DNA from: Alphaproteobacteria bacterium
GTDB lineage: Bacteria; Pseudomonadota; Alphaproteobacteria; JAVJVX01
DNA length: 64,000 nt
Direction: 5' to 3'
Assembly (NCBI GenBank): GCA_040220875.1
Contig: JAVJVX010000003.1
Coordinates: forward strand, 408,514 to 472,513
Of this stretch, positions 10,116 through 18,348 are shown piece after piece. Position 1 is the first letter of the stretch. Every line of letters begins with the position of its first letter. A program made the position numbers and the translations under genes. The notes under the pieces were generated by a model, which saw only the letters and a list, made by a program, of their open reading frames with translations, had not been told where the DNA came from and did not search any database.

Positions 10116-10160
10116 TTCATAATCCGCGTGTCGGGGGTTCAAGTCCCTCCTCCGCTACCA
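10116..10160 (+). repeat. tRNA-Met(CAT) 3'-half remnant, probable attachment site
   Basis: The 45 bases match the 3' half of an alphaproteobacterial elongator tRNA-Met. They run from the anticodon loop (TTCATAA) through the 3' strand of the anticodon stem (TCCGC), a T arm with GGGGG-TTCAAGT-CCCTC, the acceptor 3' strand CTCCGCT and encoded ACCA. No matching 5' half precedes them, so this is not a working tRNA gene. Site-specific recombination into the anticodon loop leaves such a fragment at the distal end of an integrated island. The intact tRNA-Met, and perhaps the integrase, should lie left of the window. Confidence 0.75.
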
Positions 10161-10189
10161 ATTTTCGCCAACTGCGAATTTTCCCGCTC

Positions 10190-11086
10190 TCAGACTCCGC
10201 TGCTATCGCCGGATTCCGGATGGGGCAGCACCACCTGGCGGTAAAGATGCCAGGTCGCGTGTCCCAGCACCGGAAAGACGATGACGAGGCCGAGCAGCGC
10301 CGGCAGAGAGCCGATCACGAGCCCGCCCGCCACGATCAGCCCCCAGAGCGCCATCGGTCCCGGATTTTTGGCCACGGCGCGCAGCGATGTCTGGACCGCC
10401 GTCGTGAGCCGGACATTGCGCTCCAGCATCAGCGGAAAGGAAAGCACCCCGATTGTCAGCGACACCATTGCGAAGACCGCGCCGACACCGATGCCGATGG
10501 CGATCATTGCCCAGCCCGCGCCGGTGGTGAAGACGTCGCGGAAGAAGGCCGCGTTGGAGGCGGGCAGCTCGGGGCCGAGGGTGAGGGTGTAGATCAGCTG
10601 CGCCGCCGCGATCCAGAGCGCGAAAAGCGCCAGCAGCACAAGAATGAGGATCGTCATCGCGCCGAGCGAGGGCGCGCGCAGCACGCGGAAGGCGTCGCTC
10701 CATTTCGCCTCGCCCGTCTGTTCGCGACGCCGGCTCATCTCGTAGAGGCCGAGCGCGGCGACGGGTCCGATCAGCGCGAAGCCCGAGGCGAGGGGGAAGA
10801 CCAGCTGGATAAGCCCGGCGCCCACGGCAAAGCGTGCGAGTACGAGGCCGAGAACGGGAAAGCCGAGGCAGAGGAAGATAACATCGGTGCGCAGGGCGCC
10901 GAAATCCTGCACCCCCTTGCGCAGCGCAATCCACAGATCGGCCATGCCGATCCGGTAGATTACGGGCGGTTTCGCCCAGCGTCGCGCACGACGCATGTTA
11001 TCGGCATAGGCGGAATGTCCGAACTGGTTTGCCGCGATGCCGAACTGTTCGGCGATCCATTCGGCGGGATTGCGGATGATGGGCAT
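10190..11086 (-). CDS. DUF2189 multi-pass membrane protein
   Basis: The 298-residue protein starts at the ATG giving MPIIRNPAEW, preceded by GGGGAGG; longer frames upstream are low-complexity and arginine-rich. After a soluble N-terminus of about 60 residues it has about six hydrophobic segments in pairs (near residues 75-110, 150-180, 200-235, 255-285). The pattern fits DUF2189, an uncharacterised inner-membrane family common in Alphaproteobacteria. No function is known. It is the first gene right of the tRNA-Met remnant, so it is probably native chromosome. Confidence 0.8.
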   Translation of the reverse strand: MPIIRNPAEWIAEQFGIAANQFGHSAYADNMRRARRWAKPPVIYRIGMADLWIALRKGVQDFGALRTDVIFLCLGFPVLGLVLARFAVGAGLIQLVFPLASGFALIGPVAALGLYEMSRRREQTGEAKWSDAFRVLRAPSLGAMTILILVLLALFALWIAAAQLIYTLTLGPELPASNAAFFRDVFTTGAGWAMIAIGIGVGAVFAMVSLTIGVLSFPLMLERNVRLTTAVQTSLRAVAKNPGPMALWGLIVAGGLVIGSLPALLGLVIVFPVLGHATWHLYRQVVLPHPESGDSSGV

Positions 11087-11327
11087 GGTCTGGCCTCCCC
11101 GCACCCTGGGAGTCCGATGGTCCGCGACGGTTGGGCCCGGACCCGTGTCCAGCTCAGGGCGCTCGGTTTCGCGTCGCCGTCGCCGGACAATCCGGCGGCG
11201 GATGTCAGATCTGCGGCCGATCCGTGCCCTCTCCGGCGGGAAGGGGGCATCCGCGGATCGGCGTCTGGCCAGCATAGCCCATCCGGCCGGCAGGGTCTTG
11301 TCACATCTTCGGGGCGGCCCCAGGGCC

Positions 11328-12461
11328 CTAGAAACGTTCCTCGAAGTCCAGCTTGATCGAGAGAAATCGCATTAGGTCCTTCAGTGTCAGAATCCCGACG
11401 AGGGCGCCGTCAGATGTTACGAGCAGCCGGCTTGCTCCATTCTGGCGCATCTTCTTGAGCGCATCCATGGCATCGGTCTCGGCATCCACGGTGTTGTTGT
11501 GTCCGGCCGGCTCGGCGATATCGCGCAGCCGCGTGCCGGCCCAGTTCTCGCGCGGCACGCCCTGCACCTGGCGCAGCGAGACGCTGCCGATCAGGCGGGA
11601 ATCCTGGACGACAGGGAACATGTCATGGAGATGGACATAGACATAATCCTCGACGAATTCGGCCACGCTCAAATTGCCGGGGACAGTGATGAGGTCGTGA
11701 ACCATGAAGCGGCGCACGGGCTCGCCGGCGAGAGTCTGGCGGGTCTGGACCTGGAAATAGGCATTGGCCGCGGCGCCGCGCAGGAACAGACCCAGGAGGA
11801 ACCACCAGATCCCCATGATCAGATTGCCGGTAAAGGCGCTCAGGATCCCGAGTCCGATCAGAACCCAGCCGGCGCCGCCGCCGATTTGTGCCGCCATGCG
11901 GGTTGCCCGACGCAGATCGTTCCACCGCCACCAGAGGAAGGCGCGCAGAACCCGTCCGCCATCGAGCGGGAAACCCGGCAGCATGTTGAATACGGCCAGA
12001 ACGAGGTTGAGGAGCGCGAGATAGCGCAGAACCGCCTCTGCCGGCGCGGCCAGCGTCAGGGTTGAGATGAGCGTCGCCAGAAGCAGGAAAATCCCCGACA
12101 GGAGCAGGCTGGCCAGTGGTCCCGCAATCGCCATGAAGAATTCGGCCGAAGGCGAGGAGGGCTCTTCCGTCATTTCCGCGACACCGCCGAAAACGAACAG
12201 GGTGATGCCGGAAATCTCGAGCCCGTACACCCGCGCCACCAGCGAATGGGACATCTCGTGGAATACGAGAGAGATGAACAGCCCGATCATCCCCGCGATC
12301 CCCATCCACCAGTAGGTTTCCGTCGCATACCCCTCCAGCGTGATGGGAAAATAGGCGACAGCCAGCGACCAGGTGATCAGGAGGGCCAGAAACAGCCAGG
12401 TGAAATCGATCTTCACCTTGAAGCCGAATAATTCGAAGAGGGTAACGGCCTTGCCGAACAT
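11328..12461 (-). CDS. Site-2 protease (M50) with CBS domains
   Basis: This 377-residue membrane zinc metalloprotease carries the HExxH motif as HEMSH at residues 68-72 and the second metal-site motif as FPLDGGRVL near residue 168. Hydrophobic segments fill residues 15-235. Two CBS repeats follow (about 245-375), which in this family bind adenosine nucleotides and are thought to regulate activity. The family cleaves membrane-spanning substrates within the bilayer. The gene is monocistronic or paired with the next minus-strand gene; no substrate can be inferred. Confidence 0.9.
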   Translation of the reverse strand: MFGKAVTLFELFGFKVKIDFTWLFLALLITWSLAVAYFPITLEGYATETYWWMGIAGMIGLFISLVFHEMSHSLVARVYGLEISGITLFVFGGVAEMTEEPSSPSAEFFMAIAGPLASLLLSGIFLLLATLISTLTLAAPAEAVLRYLALLNLVLAVFNMLPGFPLDGGRVLRAFLWWRWNDLRRATRMAAQIGGGAGWVLIGLGILSAFTGNLIMGIWWFLLGLFLRGAAANAYFQVQTRQTLAGEPVRRFMVHDLITVPGNLSVAEFVEDYVYVHLHDMFPVVQDSRLIGSVSLRQVQGVPRENWAGTRLRDIAEPAGHNNTVDAETDAMDALKKMRQNGASRLLVTSDGALVGILTLKDLMRFLSIKLDFEERF

Positions 12462-12482
12462 ACCGTAAGCGCTTTCCTGTCG

Positions 12483-12932
12483 TTATTTCGTGAGAAGGGT
12501 GCCTAGCCTGTCGTCGAGCCGGGGCAATGTCAGGTGCGCGATATCCTTGGCATGCTCTTCCACCACGATCGCGCGAAGGGGCGTCGAAAACAGGGAGCGG
12601 AGATCGCCGAGGAACGTGGGCGGCGCAATGACGATGAGTTCCGACAGGCCGTCCTTGTTGCGCAGGTCCTCGAGCCGGTGGGCAAGGGAGCGGGCGAACT
12701 CGGCCTTGGCATGACGCTTGGGGTCGGTCGGCGGCTCCTCCGCGTGCCGGCCCTGTCCGGCCCGGTCGAAGCTGCGCCCGGGCCGGTCGCTCCCGATATC
12801 CCGTGACCTGGGGATATCGATCTCGATATCGAAGACCAGCGCATCCTCAAGCCGGTCCTCCCGTGCGCGGGGGCGGAAAAGCCTGGCGCGCGTGGCATCG
12901 GCGACGAGAATCCAGGATCGTCTGATGTTCAT
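12483..12932 (-). CDS. Host-attachment family protein
   Basis: The 149-residue soluble protein begins MNIRRSWILVADATRARLF, the typical opening of the family annotated as proteins required for attachment to host cells (PF10116), and ends with a LTLPRLDDRLGTLL segment. The family name comes from Agrobacterium work. The fold resembles release-factor eRF1-like domains, so the attachment role is not firmly biochemical. It lies upstream of the site-2 protease on the same strand with a 21-base gap, so the two could be co-transcribed. Confidence 0.85.
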   Translation of the reverse strand: MNIRRSWILVADATRARLFRPRAREDRLEDALVFDIEIDIPRSRDIGSDRPGRSFDRAGQGRHAEEPPTDPKRHAKAEFARSLAHRLEDLRNKDGLSELIVIAPPTFLGDLRSLFSTPLRAIVVEEHAKDIAHLTLPRLDDRLGTLLTK

Positions 12933-13087
12933 GCCCGTTCCCTTGTCCGGTTTTTTGTCCTAATTTTTTGATGATAGCAAATCAGACTGCCTCCCGAACA
13001 GCGCCGTCGCCTTGACCTGCGACAAGAGCGATCGTCTATTCTCCGGGTCCCTTGGGGACCTTTTCGAAAAAGCAAGCAAAGCGCGGC

Positions 13088-13858
13088 ATGACAGAGATTG
13101 TGGTTTACGACGCGGCCAACAGCCCGGCCGGCCGCCGGGTGCGTATGACACTGTTGGAAAAGGGGATGGGGTTCGAGATTCGCTGGCTCAATCTGGGCCT
13201 GATGGATCAGAAGCAGGACTGGTATCTCCGGCTGAATCCGGCCGGGATGGTGCCAACCCTGATGGATGGCGAGCGGGTGGTGTTCGATTCCATCGCCATT
13301 ATCGAATATCTTGACGAGACCCGCGCCGAACCCCGCCTGGTGCCGGCGGATGCCCCGGGCCGCGCGGAAATGCGGATGTGGTTCGCGTTCGAACTGGAAT
13401 GCGCGAAACCCTTTCGCGATTCGATTTACGAGACGATCGCCAAGGACCGGCTGGCAAAGAGCGGCCTTACGTGGGAAGAGGCGGTGCGCGAGATCCGAGA
13501 GCGCACGAAAAATCCCTTCTACGCCAAATTCGCACGTCAGCTTATGACCACGCCGCGCGATGAAGAGCTACTGGCCGACCGCCGGCTCGTCCTGTTCGAG
13601 CGTCTCGCCTGGATGGAGGACCGGCTTGCCGACGGGCGGCGCTGGCTGCTGGGGGACGTGTTCTCCCTCGCCGACATTGCCCTGGCGCCACGACACGCCA
13701 TGTACCCGCTGATCGGCGTGGAGGATTTCGACGATCGCTATCCGCGCATCGCCGGCTGGATGGCTCGGGTGGCCGAGAGGCCAAGCTGGGAGGCCTCGCT
13801 GATCCTGCCGCAGCCGGGCGAGAAAAGCGTCCGCGTGAATCCGTCGCAAATGGCCTGA
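13088..13858 (+). CDS. Glutathione S-transferase family protein
   Basis: The 256-residue protein has an N-terminal thioredoxin-like GST domain (about residues 3-80). It shows the cis-proline region NPAGMVPTL followed by the glutathione-binding FDSIAIIEYLDE (canonical ESxAI becomes DSIAI). An all-alpha C-terminal domain with FSLADIALAP follows. The start at ATG 13088 gives MTEIVVYD, the usual beginning; an upstream ATG would add 12 residues, and the ribosome-binding site is weak. Catabolic GSTs conjugate or isomerise electrophilic intermediates. The position just left of the ubiX-like and di-iron genes fits a catabolic role but does not prove it. Confidence 0.88.
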   Translation: MTEIVVYDAANSPAGRRVRMTLLEKGMGFEIRWLNLGLMDQKQDWYLRLNPAGMVPTLMDGERVVFDSIAIIEYLDETRAEPRLVPADAPGRAEMRMWFAFELECAKPFRDSIYETIAKDRLAKSGLTWEEAVREIRERTKNPFYAKFARQLMTTPRDEELLADRRLVLFERLAWMEDRLADGRRWLLGDVFSLADIALAPRHAMYPLIGVEDFDDRYPRIAGWMARVAERPSWEASLILPQPGEKSVRVNPSQMA

Positions 13859-13996
13859 AGTGCCTGTTTCGGGCGTTTGCGTGCCACTGACCGGCCTTTT
13901 CGCGACAAACCGGTTGACGGGACGGGCGGAGGCCCGCTTCTCTTTGGGATGTCCGTCGTCACCGGGGCCGGGCAAATCGCAAGGGGAGCAGAGGGA

Positions 13997-14617
13997 ATGA
14001 GTGTCAGGACCAGGCCGGCGCGTTTGATTGTAGGGATCAGCGGGGCCTCGGGCGTGATCTACGGGGTGCGTCTCCTCGAGCTGCTGCGCGAGGTCGATGT
14101 GGAGACCCATCTGATCATGACCAAATCGGCCCAGGTCACCCTTGCGCTCGAGACCGAATACAAGGTGGGCGATGTTCTGAAGATGGCAACCCATCATTAC
14201 GACAACGCCGATATCGCGGCCGCCGTTTCCAGCGGGTCCTTCCACACGATGGGAATGGTAATCGCCCCGTGCTCCATGCGAAGCCTCGCCGAAATCGCCA
14301 CAGGCGTGACCGGCAACCTGCTGTCGCGGGCGGCCGACGTGGCGCTCAAGGAACGCCGTCGCCTCGTTCTCATGGCACGCGAGACGCCGCTTCACCTCGG
14401 TCATCTGCGCAACATGGTCCAGGTCACGGAGATGGGGGCGGTGGTCTACCCGCCGTCGCCCGCTTTCTATACCCGGCCCACGCAACTGCAGGAAGTCATC
14501 GACCAGTCACTGGGCCGGATGCTTGACCTCTTCGAGTTTGAATCGAGCGTGGTGCGCCGGTGGGGCGAGGATATCCGCGCCGGACGCCGCGCGGGCGGCG
14601 AGGAGTCGGATACATGA
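13997..14617 (+). CDS. ubiX: UbiX/Pad1-type flavin prenyltransferase
   Basis: The 206-residue flavoprotein starts at ATG 13997 after GAGGGA. It has the FMN-binding GISGASGVIYG motif near residue 14 and the conserved APCSMRSLAEIATG segment near residue 94. UbiX attaches a dimethylallyl group to reduced FMN to make the prenylated FMN cofactor of UbiD decarboxylases. No UbiD partner is present in the window, so it could serve a decarboxylase elsewhere in the genome. Its stop overlaps the next start (ATGA), so it is coupled to the di-iron protein gene. Confidence 0.9.
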   Translation: MSVRTRPARLIVGISGASGVIYGVRLLELLREVDVETHLIMTKSAQVTLALETEYKVGDVLKMATHHYDNADIAAAVSSGSFHTMGMVIAPCSMRSLAEIATGVTGNLLSRAADVALKERRRLVLMARETPLHLGHLRNMVQVTEMGAVVYPPSPAFYTRPTQLQEVIDQSLGRMLDLFEFESSVVRRWGEDIRAGRRAGGEESDT

Positions 14618-15348
14618 CCGTCACCAACAGTAACTCGGGCACGCGGATCGACGAAATCGCGGACGGAATTTTCCGTATCTCCACCCCGGTGCCGCCCGAG
14701 GATTTTCCATCCGGCTTCACCTACAACCAGTTCCTCATTCGCGACGAGGCGCCGCTCCTGTTCCATACCGGGGCGCCGCGGCTTTTCTCCGTTGTATCGG
14801 AGGCTGTCGCACATGTGCTGCCCGTGGACCGGCTGCGTTATATCAGCTTCTCTCATTACGAGTCCGACGAGTGCGGCGCGCTGAACGATTTTCTCAAGGT
14901 CGCGCCCGAAGCCGTGCCGCTGTGCGGGCGGATCGCAGCCATGACGTCGATCGGCGAAATGGCGCTCCGTCCGCCCCGCGTGCTGGAGGATGGCGAGGGC
15001 CTGGACCTCGGGGTGCACCGCGTCAGATGGATCGACACACCCCACTTGCCGCATGCCTGGGAATGCGGACAGCTTTTCGAGGAGACCACGGGCACGCTGT
15101 TTTGTGGCGACCTTTTCACCCAGTTCGGCGCCGATGTCCCGCCGCTGGTGGAGACCGATATATTCGCCGCCGCCGAAGCGGCGCGCCACCAGGTGGACTA
15201 CATGGCCCGGACGCTGGACGGGCCGGACCTGCTGGAAAAGCTTGCCGTGCTGCAACCGCGGGTCATGGCGTGCATGCATGGCAGTGCCTGGAAAGGGGCG
15301 GGGGCCGATCTTCTGCGCCGCCTGGCGGACGAATTACGTCCGTCCTGA
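14614..15348 (+). CDS. MBL-fold / oxygen-binding di-iron protein
   Basis: The 244-residue protein starts at an ATGA overlap with ubiX. It carries metal-ligand motifs of the metallo-beta-lactamase fold in the flavodiiron style: SHYESDECG (H-x-E-x-D), a histidine in TPHLPHAWECG, an aspartate in CGDLFTQFG and a final histidine in CMHGSAW. The family includes the ODP di-iron domain of flavodiiron proteins, which reduces O2 or NO, but here no flavodoxin or rubredoxin domain is attached. Coupling with a flavin prenyltransferase could mean protection of an oxygen-sensitive cofactor. That is inference. Confidence 0.8.
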   Translation: MTVTNSNSGTRIDEIADGIFRISTPVPPEDFPSGFTYNQFLIRDEAPLLFHTGAPRLFSVVSEAVAHVLPVDRLRYISFSHYESDECGALNDFLKVAPEAVPLCGRIAAMTSIGEMALRPPRVLEDGEGLDLGVHRVRWIDTPHLPHAWECGQLFEETTGTLFCGDLFTQFGADVPPLVETDIFAAAEAARHQVDYMARTLDGPDLLEKLAVLQPRVMACMHGSAWKGAGADLLRRLADELRPS

Positions 15349-15372
15349 TGGTCTGGCGCCGCGCGCGCCGGC

Positions 15373-15765
15373 TCAGGTCCAGCGGTCGATCAGATAGCGG
15401 GCGAGGTTGATGTAATCCGTCGCCAGGGCGAGCGAATCGGTGATGAAAAGCGCATAGAGATATTTGGTCGACAGTCTCGCGCTTTCCAGCCGCGGACGGC
15501 GCCGATAGAGATAGATCAGGAGCGGAGTCCAGAACAGGATGTGGCCAAGCCCCATGAGGCGCCCATCGTTGACGAGCGGGTAGAACCAGCTCATGAACAC
15601 GACATTGGCGAGAAAGGCCGCGAGCACCCAGCGCGGCTCCACCTGACGGACGAACAGGATCGAGGCGGCGTTCAGCCCCGCCAGCCAGAACAGCCAGATC
15701 GTCATCCAGGTCGGCTGTTGCAGCGCCACGTCCAGAAGCGAAGCAGCCGGCGTGCCTGTCTCCAT
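15373..15765 (-). CDS. Small membrane protein of unknown function
   Basis: The 130-residue protein starts at the ATG giving METGTPAASL, with GGAGG eight to ten bases upstream; an ORF extension of 25 residues lacks a site. It has three or four hydrophobic segments (about residues 18-36, 47-62, 68-85 and a weaker one near 105-118). I do not recognise the family for certain. It converges with the upstream plus-strand gene, and its 5' region faces the EamA transporter. Confidence 0.65.
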   Translation of the reverse strand: METGTPAASLLDVALQQPTWMTIWLFWLAGLNAASILFVRQVEPRWVLAAFLANVVFMSWFYPLVNDGRLMGLGHILFWTPLLIYLYRRRPRLESARLSTKYLYALFITDSLALATDYINLARYLIDRWT

Positions 15766-15913
15766 ATGGTCATCCTCCCCCGATGAGCTTTTGGACCGGG
15801 TTGACCTTAGCGCCTCGGATCGGGCCGCGAAACCCTGCAAGCTTGTGCCGGTGAAATTTATATGCGATCAGGCGCGGGCGGGCAGCAAAGGCCCGGTCAA
15901 CGAGGTAGCGAAC

Positions 15914-16882
15914 GTGGCCGAGGAGAAAACGACCGAACGATCTTTCTGGCCCACCGAGAGTGGCGAGCGGCCACCCGTCTGGATTGCGGCCGTGCTGGTG
16001 TTGCCACCGCTGTTCTGGGCCTGCAATTTCGTCCTTGCCCGCATGTTGGTGGGCGACGTGCCGCCAGTGGCGCTGGCCTTCTGGCGCTGGACGATGGCGA
16101 GTTTCCTCATGCTGCCGTTCGGCCTTCTGCCGCTCTGGTCGCAGCGTTACGTCGTGCTGCGCAACTGGCGCTGGATGCTGGCCTTTGCCTTCCTCGGCGT
16201 CAGCGTATTCAACGTGAGCGCCTATATCGGTCTCCAGTTCACGACCGTGGCCAACGCGGCCCTGGTCAACACCTCACAATCGGTCCTGATCGTTCTGCTG
16301 TCTGCCTTCCTTCTGCGTGAACGGCTCAAGCTCGTTCAATGGCTGGGCGTGGCGCTGGCCGTGGCGGGTGTCGTCACGATTTCCGTCCAGGGGAGTCTGG
16401 CCACCCTCTTGGCCATCCAGCTCAATATCGGCGACGTCATCATCTTCTTCGCGGGGTTTTCCTGGGCGCTCTACACGGTGCTGCTGCGCCGTCATCCGCC
16501 GGGCCTGACGCTGCCGGCGTTCCTGATGGTGATCCTGCCCCTCGGCACGCTCTTTCTCGTGCCCGTCTACCTGATCGAGTTGTCGTTGGGCTATAGAATG
16601 GTGGTCACGGGCGAAAGCGTCGCCGCGATCTTCTTTGTCGCGATTTTCCCGTCGATTCTGGCCTATTTCTTCTGGGCCGCCGCGACCGCCGCTGTCGCGC
16701 CGACCACCGCCGGAATGTTTTATTATCTGCTGCCGGTCTTTGCGATCATTATCGGCTGGATCGTGCTGGGCGAACCGCTCGAATGGTTCCATCTTCTGGG
16801 GGCGAGCGTCATCGGGACGGGCGTGTGGCTGACGGCGATACGACCGGCCCTTCAGGCCCGGCGCTCGGCCTCATCGGGTTGA
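15914..16882 (+). CDS. EamA/DMT-family transporter
   Basis: The frame is open back to 15752. The GTG at 15914, preceded by GAGG, gives a 322-residue protein of family length, and the first 53 codons of the longer frame look non-coding. About ten hydrophobic segments are visible in two EamA repeats (about residues 20-155 and 170-310), including the PPVALAFWRW and PTTAGMFYYLLP segments typical of the family. These inner-membrane carriers export or import amino acids, nucleobases or metabolites; no substrate can be told from sequence. Confidence 0.85.
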   Translation: MAEEKTTERSFWPTESGERPPVWIAAVLVLPPLFWACNFVLARMLVGDVPPVALAFWRWTMASFLMLPFGLLPLWSQRYVVLRNWRWMLAFAFLGVSVFNVSAYIGLQFTTVANAALVNTSQSVLIVLLSAFLLRERLKLVQWLGVALAVAGVVTISVQGSLATLLAIQLNIGDVIIFFAGFSWALYTVLLRRHPPGLTLPAFLMVILPLGTLFLVPVYLIELSLGYRMVVTGESVAAIFFVAIFPSILAYFFWAAATAAVAPTTAGMFYYLLPVFAIIIGWIVLGEPLEWFHLLGASVIGTGVWLTAIRPALQARRSASSG

Positions 16883-16889
16883 TCCGAAG

Positions 16890-18320
16890 TCAGACTTTGA
16901 TGGTCGTCCAGCGGTGCCCCTGCCAGAGGATCGTGAAGATGACCGCCTGGATCAGCCGGTAGCCGATAAAGCTCGCCCAGAGCCAGGTCAGCCCCAGCCC
17001 AAGATACGGCCCCAGAAGCCAGGCGGCTGGCAGTCCGATCAGCCATTGGCAGAAAATCGAGACAACCATGACCTGCCGTGCGGCTCCCGCGCCCAGAAGG
17101 GCGTTCAGCAGCACGATTCCGATGGCGTCTCCAACAATTGTCAGGCCGGTGAGCCGGAGAGGTGCCACCGCAAGCTCGAGCGTTGCGCGTTCGTGAATGA
17201 AGCCGGAGAGCACGAATTCGGGGAAAAGAGCGAGCAGGAGACCGATGCTGCCCATGACGCCGACGGCGATCTTGACGACATCCCAGCCCCACTGGCGCGC
17301 ATCCGCCGGGTCGCCGCGGCCCAGCGCCTGGCCGACCAGGCTTGCTGCGGTGAGGCCAAGCCCGTTGCCTGGCAAAATCATGACGAGGGTTACGTTGAGC
17401 AGGACGGAGGCGGCGGCAAGCTCGCGTGTGCCAACCAGCCCCACAATCCAGAGAAACAGGCTGAACCCGACCGAGAAGAAGAAAAGCTGGATCGAGGCCG
17501 GCAGGGAAAGCCGGAGCATGGTGACCATGGTCTCCCCGCGCGGCAGTCGGGCAAGAAAACCATTTTCGCGGGCGTAGTTGTTGGCCTGGGCCGCGTAATA
17601 GACCGTGCCAAGCACCGTGGCGATCGCGGAAGCAAGGCCGGCGCCGAAGACGCCGAGCTCGGGAAATCCGAAGTTTCCGTAAATCAGAAGATAATTGAGC
17701 ACGATATTGATCGTGTGCATGACGATCAGCGTGCGCAAATAGACGTGGGAGCGGTTCACGCCGTTCCAGTAACCGCGGAAGGAAAAGTTCATCCCCAAGG
17801 CAAAGACGGCGGCCAGCCGGGCCTGCAGATAGGGAATGGCCTCCACCACGACGGCGGGATCGTCGTTGAGCAGCGGAAAATACCGGTCTGCCGTAACGAT
17901 GAGGACAAGCGACAGAGGCAGGGCGATGACGCAGGACAGGAACAGCCCGCCATTGAGCGGAACGGCGGCTTCGCTGCTCCGCCCCTCGCCAAGCCGGCGC
18001 GCCGCCATGGCCTGCACGCCCGAGGACAGTCCCATCACCGCGGCGCCAGCCACGAAATGCGCGAAGCTGGCAATGCCGACGGCGGCGAGCGCCACCGAGC
18101 CCAGCGTTCCCACCATGGCGAGGTCCACGAGGTTCAGGACGTTTTGCGAAATCTGGCCGCCGACGATGGGAAGGGACAGGCGCCGGATGGACTGAAAGCG
18201 GGATTTCTGCACGCGGGTTCCTGTAGCGACCTGTCGAGCCGTTGCCTGGTCTCCGGATCCGCGTCCTTGCCGGTAGGCGGCCGCGGTCGGGGCCAGGCCG
18301 AGGTAGCACGTTTTGGCCAC
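16890..18320 (-). CDS. MATE-family efflux transporter
   Basis: Twelve hydrophobic segments are visible, starting at RRLSLPIVGGQISQNVLNLVD with the typical VDLAMVG of the MATE family. The first GTG (18320) gives 476 residues. An internal GTG at 18212 gives about 440, the usual length, and may be the true start. MATE proteins export cationic drugs and metabolites using Na+ or H+ gradients. The gene lies 28 bases downstream of the LAL regulator on the same strand, so the two may form one transcript. Confidence 0.88.
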   Translation of the reverse strand: MAKTCYLGLAPTAAAYRQGRGSGDQATARQVATGTRVQKSRFQSIRRLSLPIVGGQISQNVLNLVDLAMVGTLGSVALAAVGIASFAHFVAGAAVMGLSSGVQAMAARRLGEGRSSEAAVPLNGGLFLSCVIALPLSLVLIVTADRYFPLLNDDPAVVVEAIPYLQARLAAVFALGMNFSFRGYWNGVNRSHVYLRTLIVMHTINIVLNYLLIYGNFGFPELGVFGAGLASAIATVLGTVYYAAQANNYARENGFLARLPRGETMVTMLRLSLPASIQLFFFSVGFSLFLWIVGLVGTRELAAASVLLNVTLVMILPGNGLGLTAASLVGQALGRGDPADARQWGWDVVKIAVGVMGSIGLLLALFPEFVLSGFIHERATLELAVAPLRLTGLTIVGDAIGIVLLNALLGAGAARQVMVVSIFCQWLIGLPAAWLLGPYLGLGLTWLWASFIGYRLIQAVIFTILWQGHRWTTIKV

Positions 18321-18348
18321 GAGCGAGACGGAAATCTGCGCCGGGCCG

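Noticed and set aside
10091..11356. 421-codon plus-strand ORF across the tRNA-Met remnant
   Set aside because: It runs through a tRNA-like sequence and lies opposite a DUF2189 membrane protein. Composition is Arg/Asp/Gln-rich and non-protein-like.
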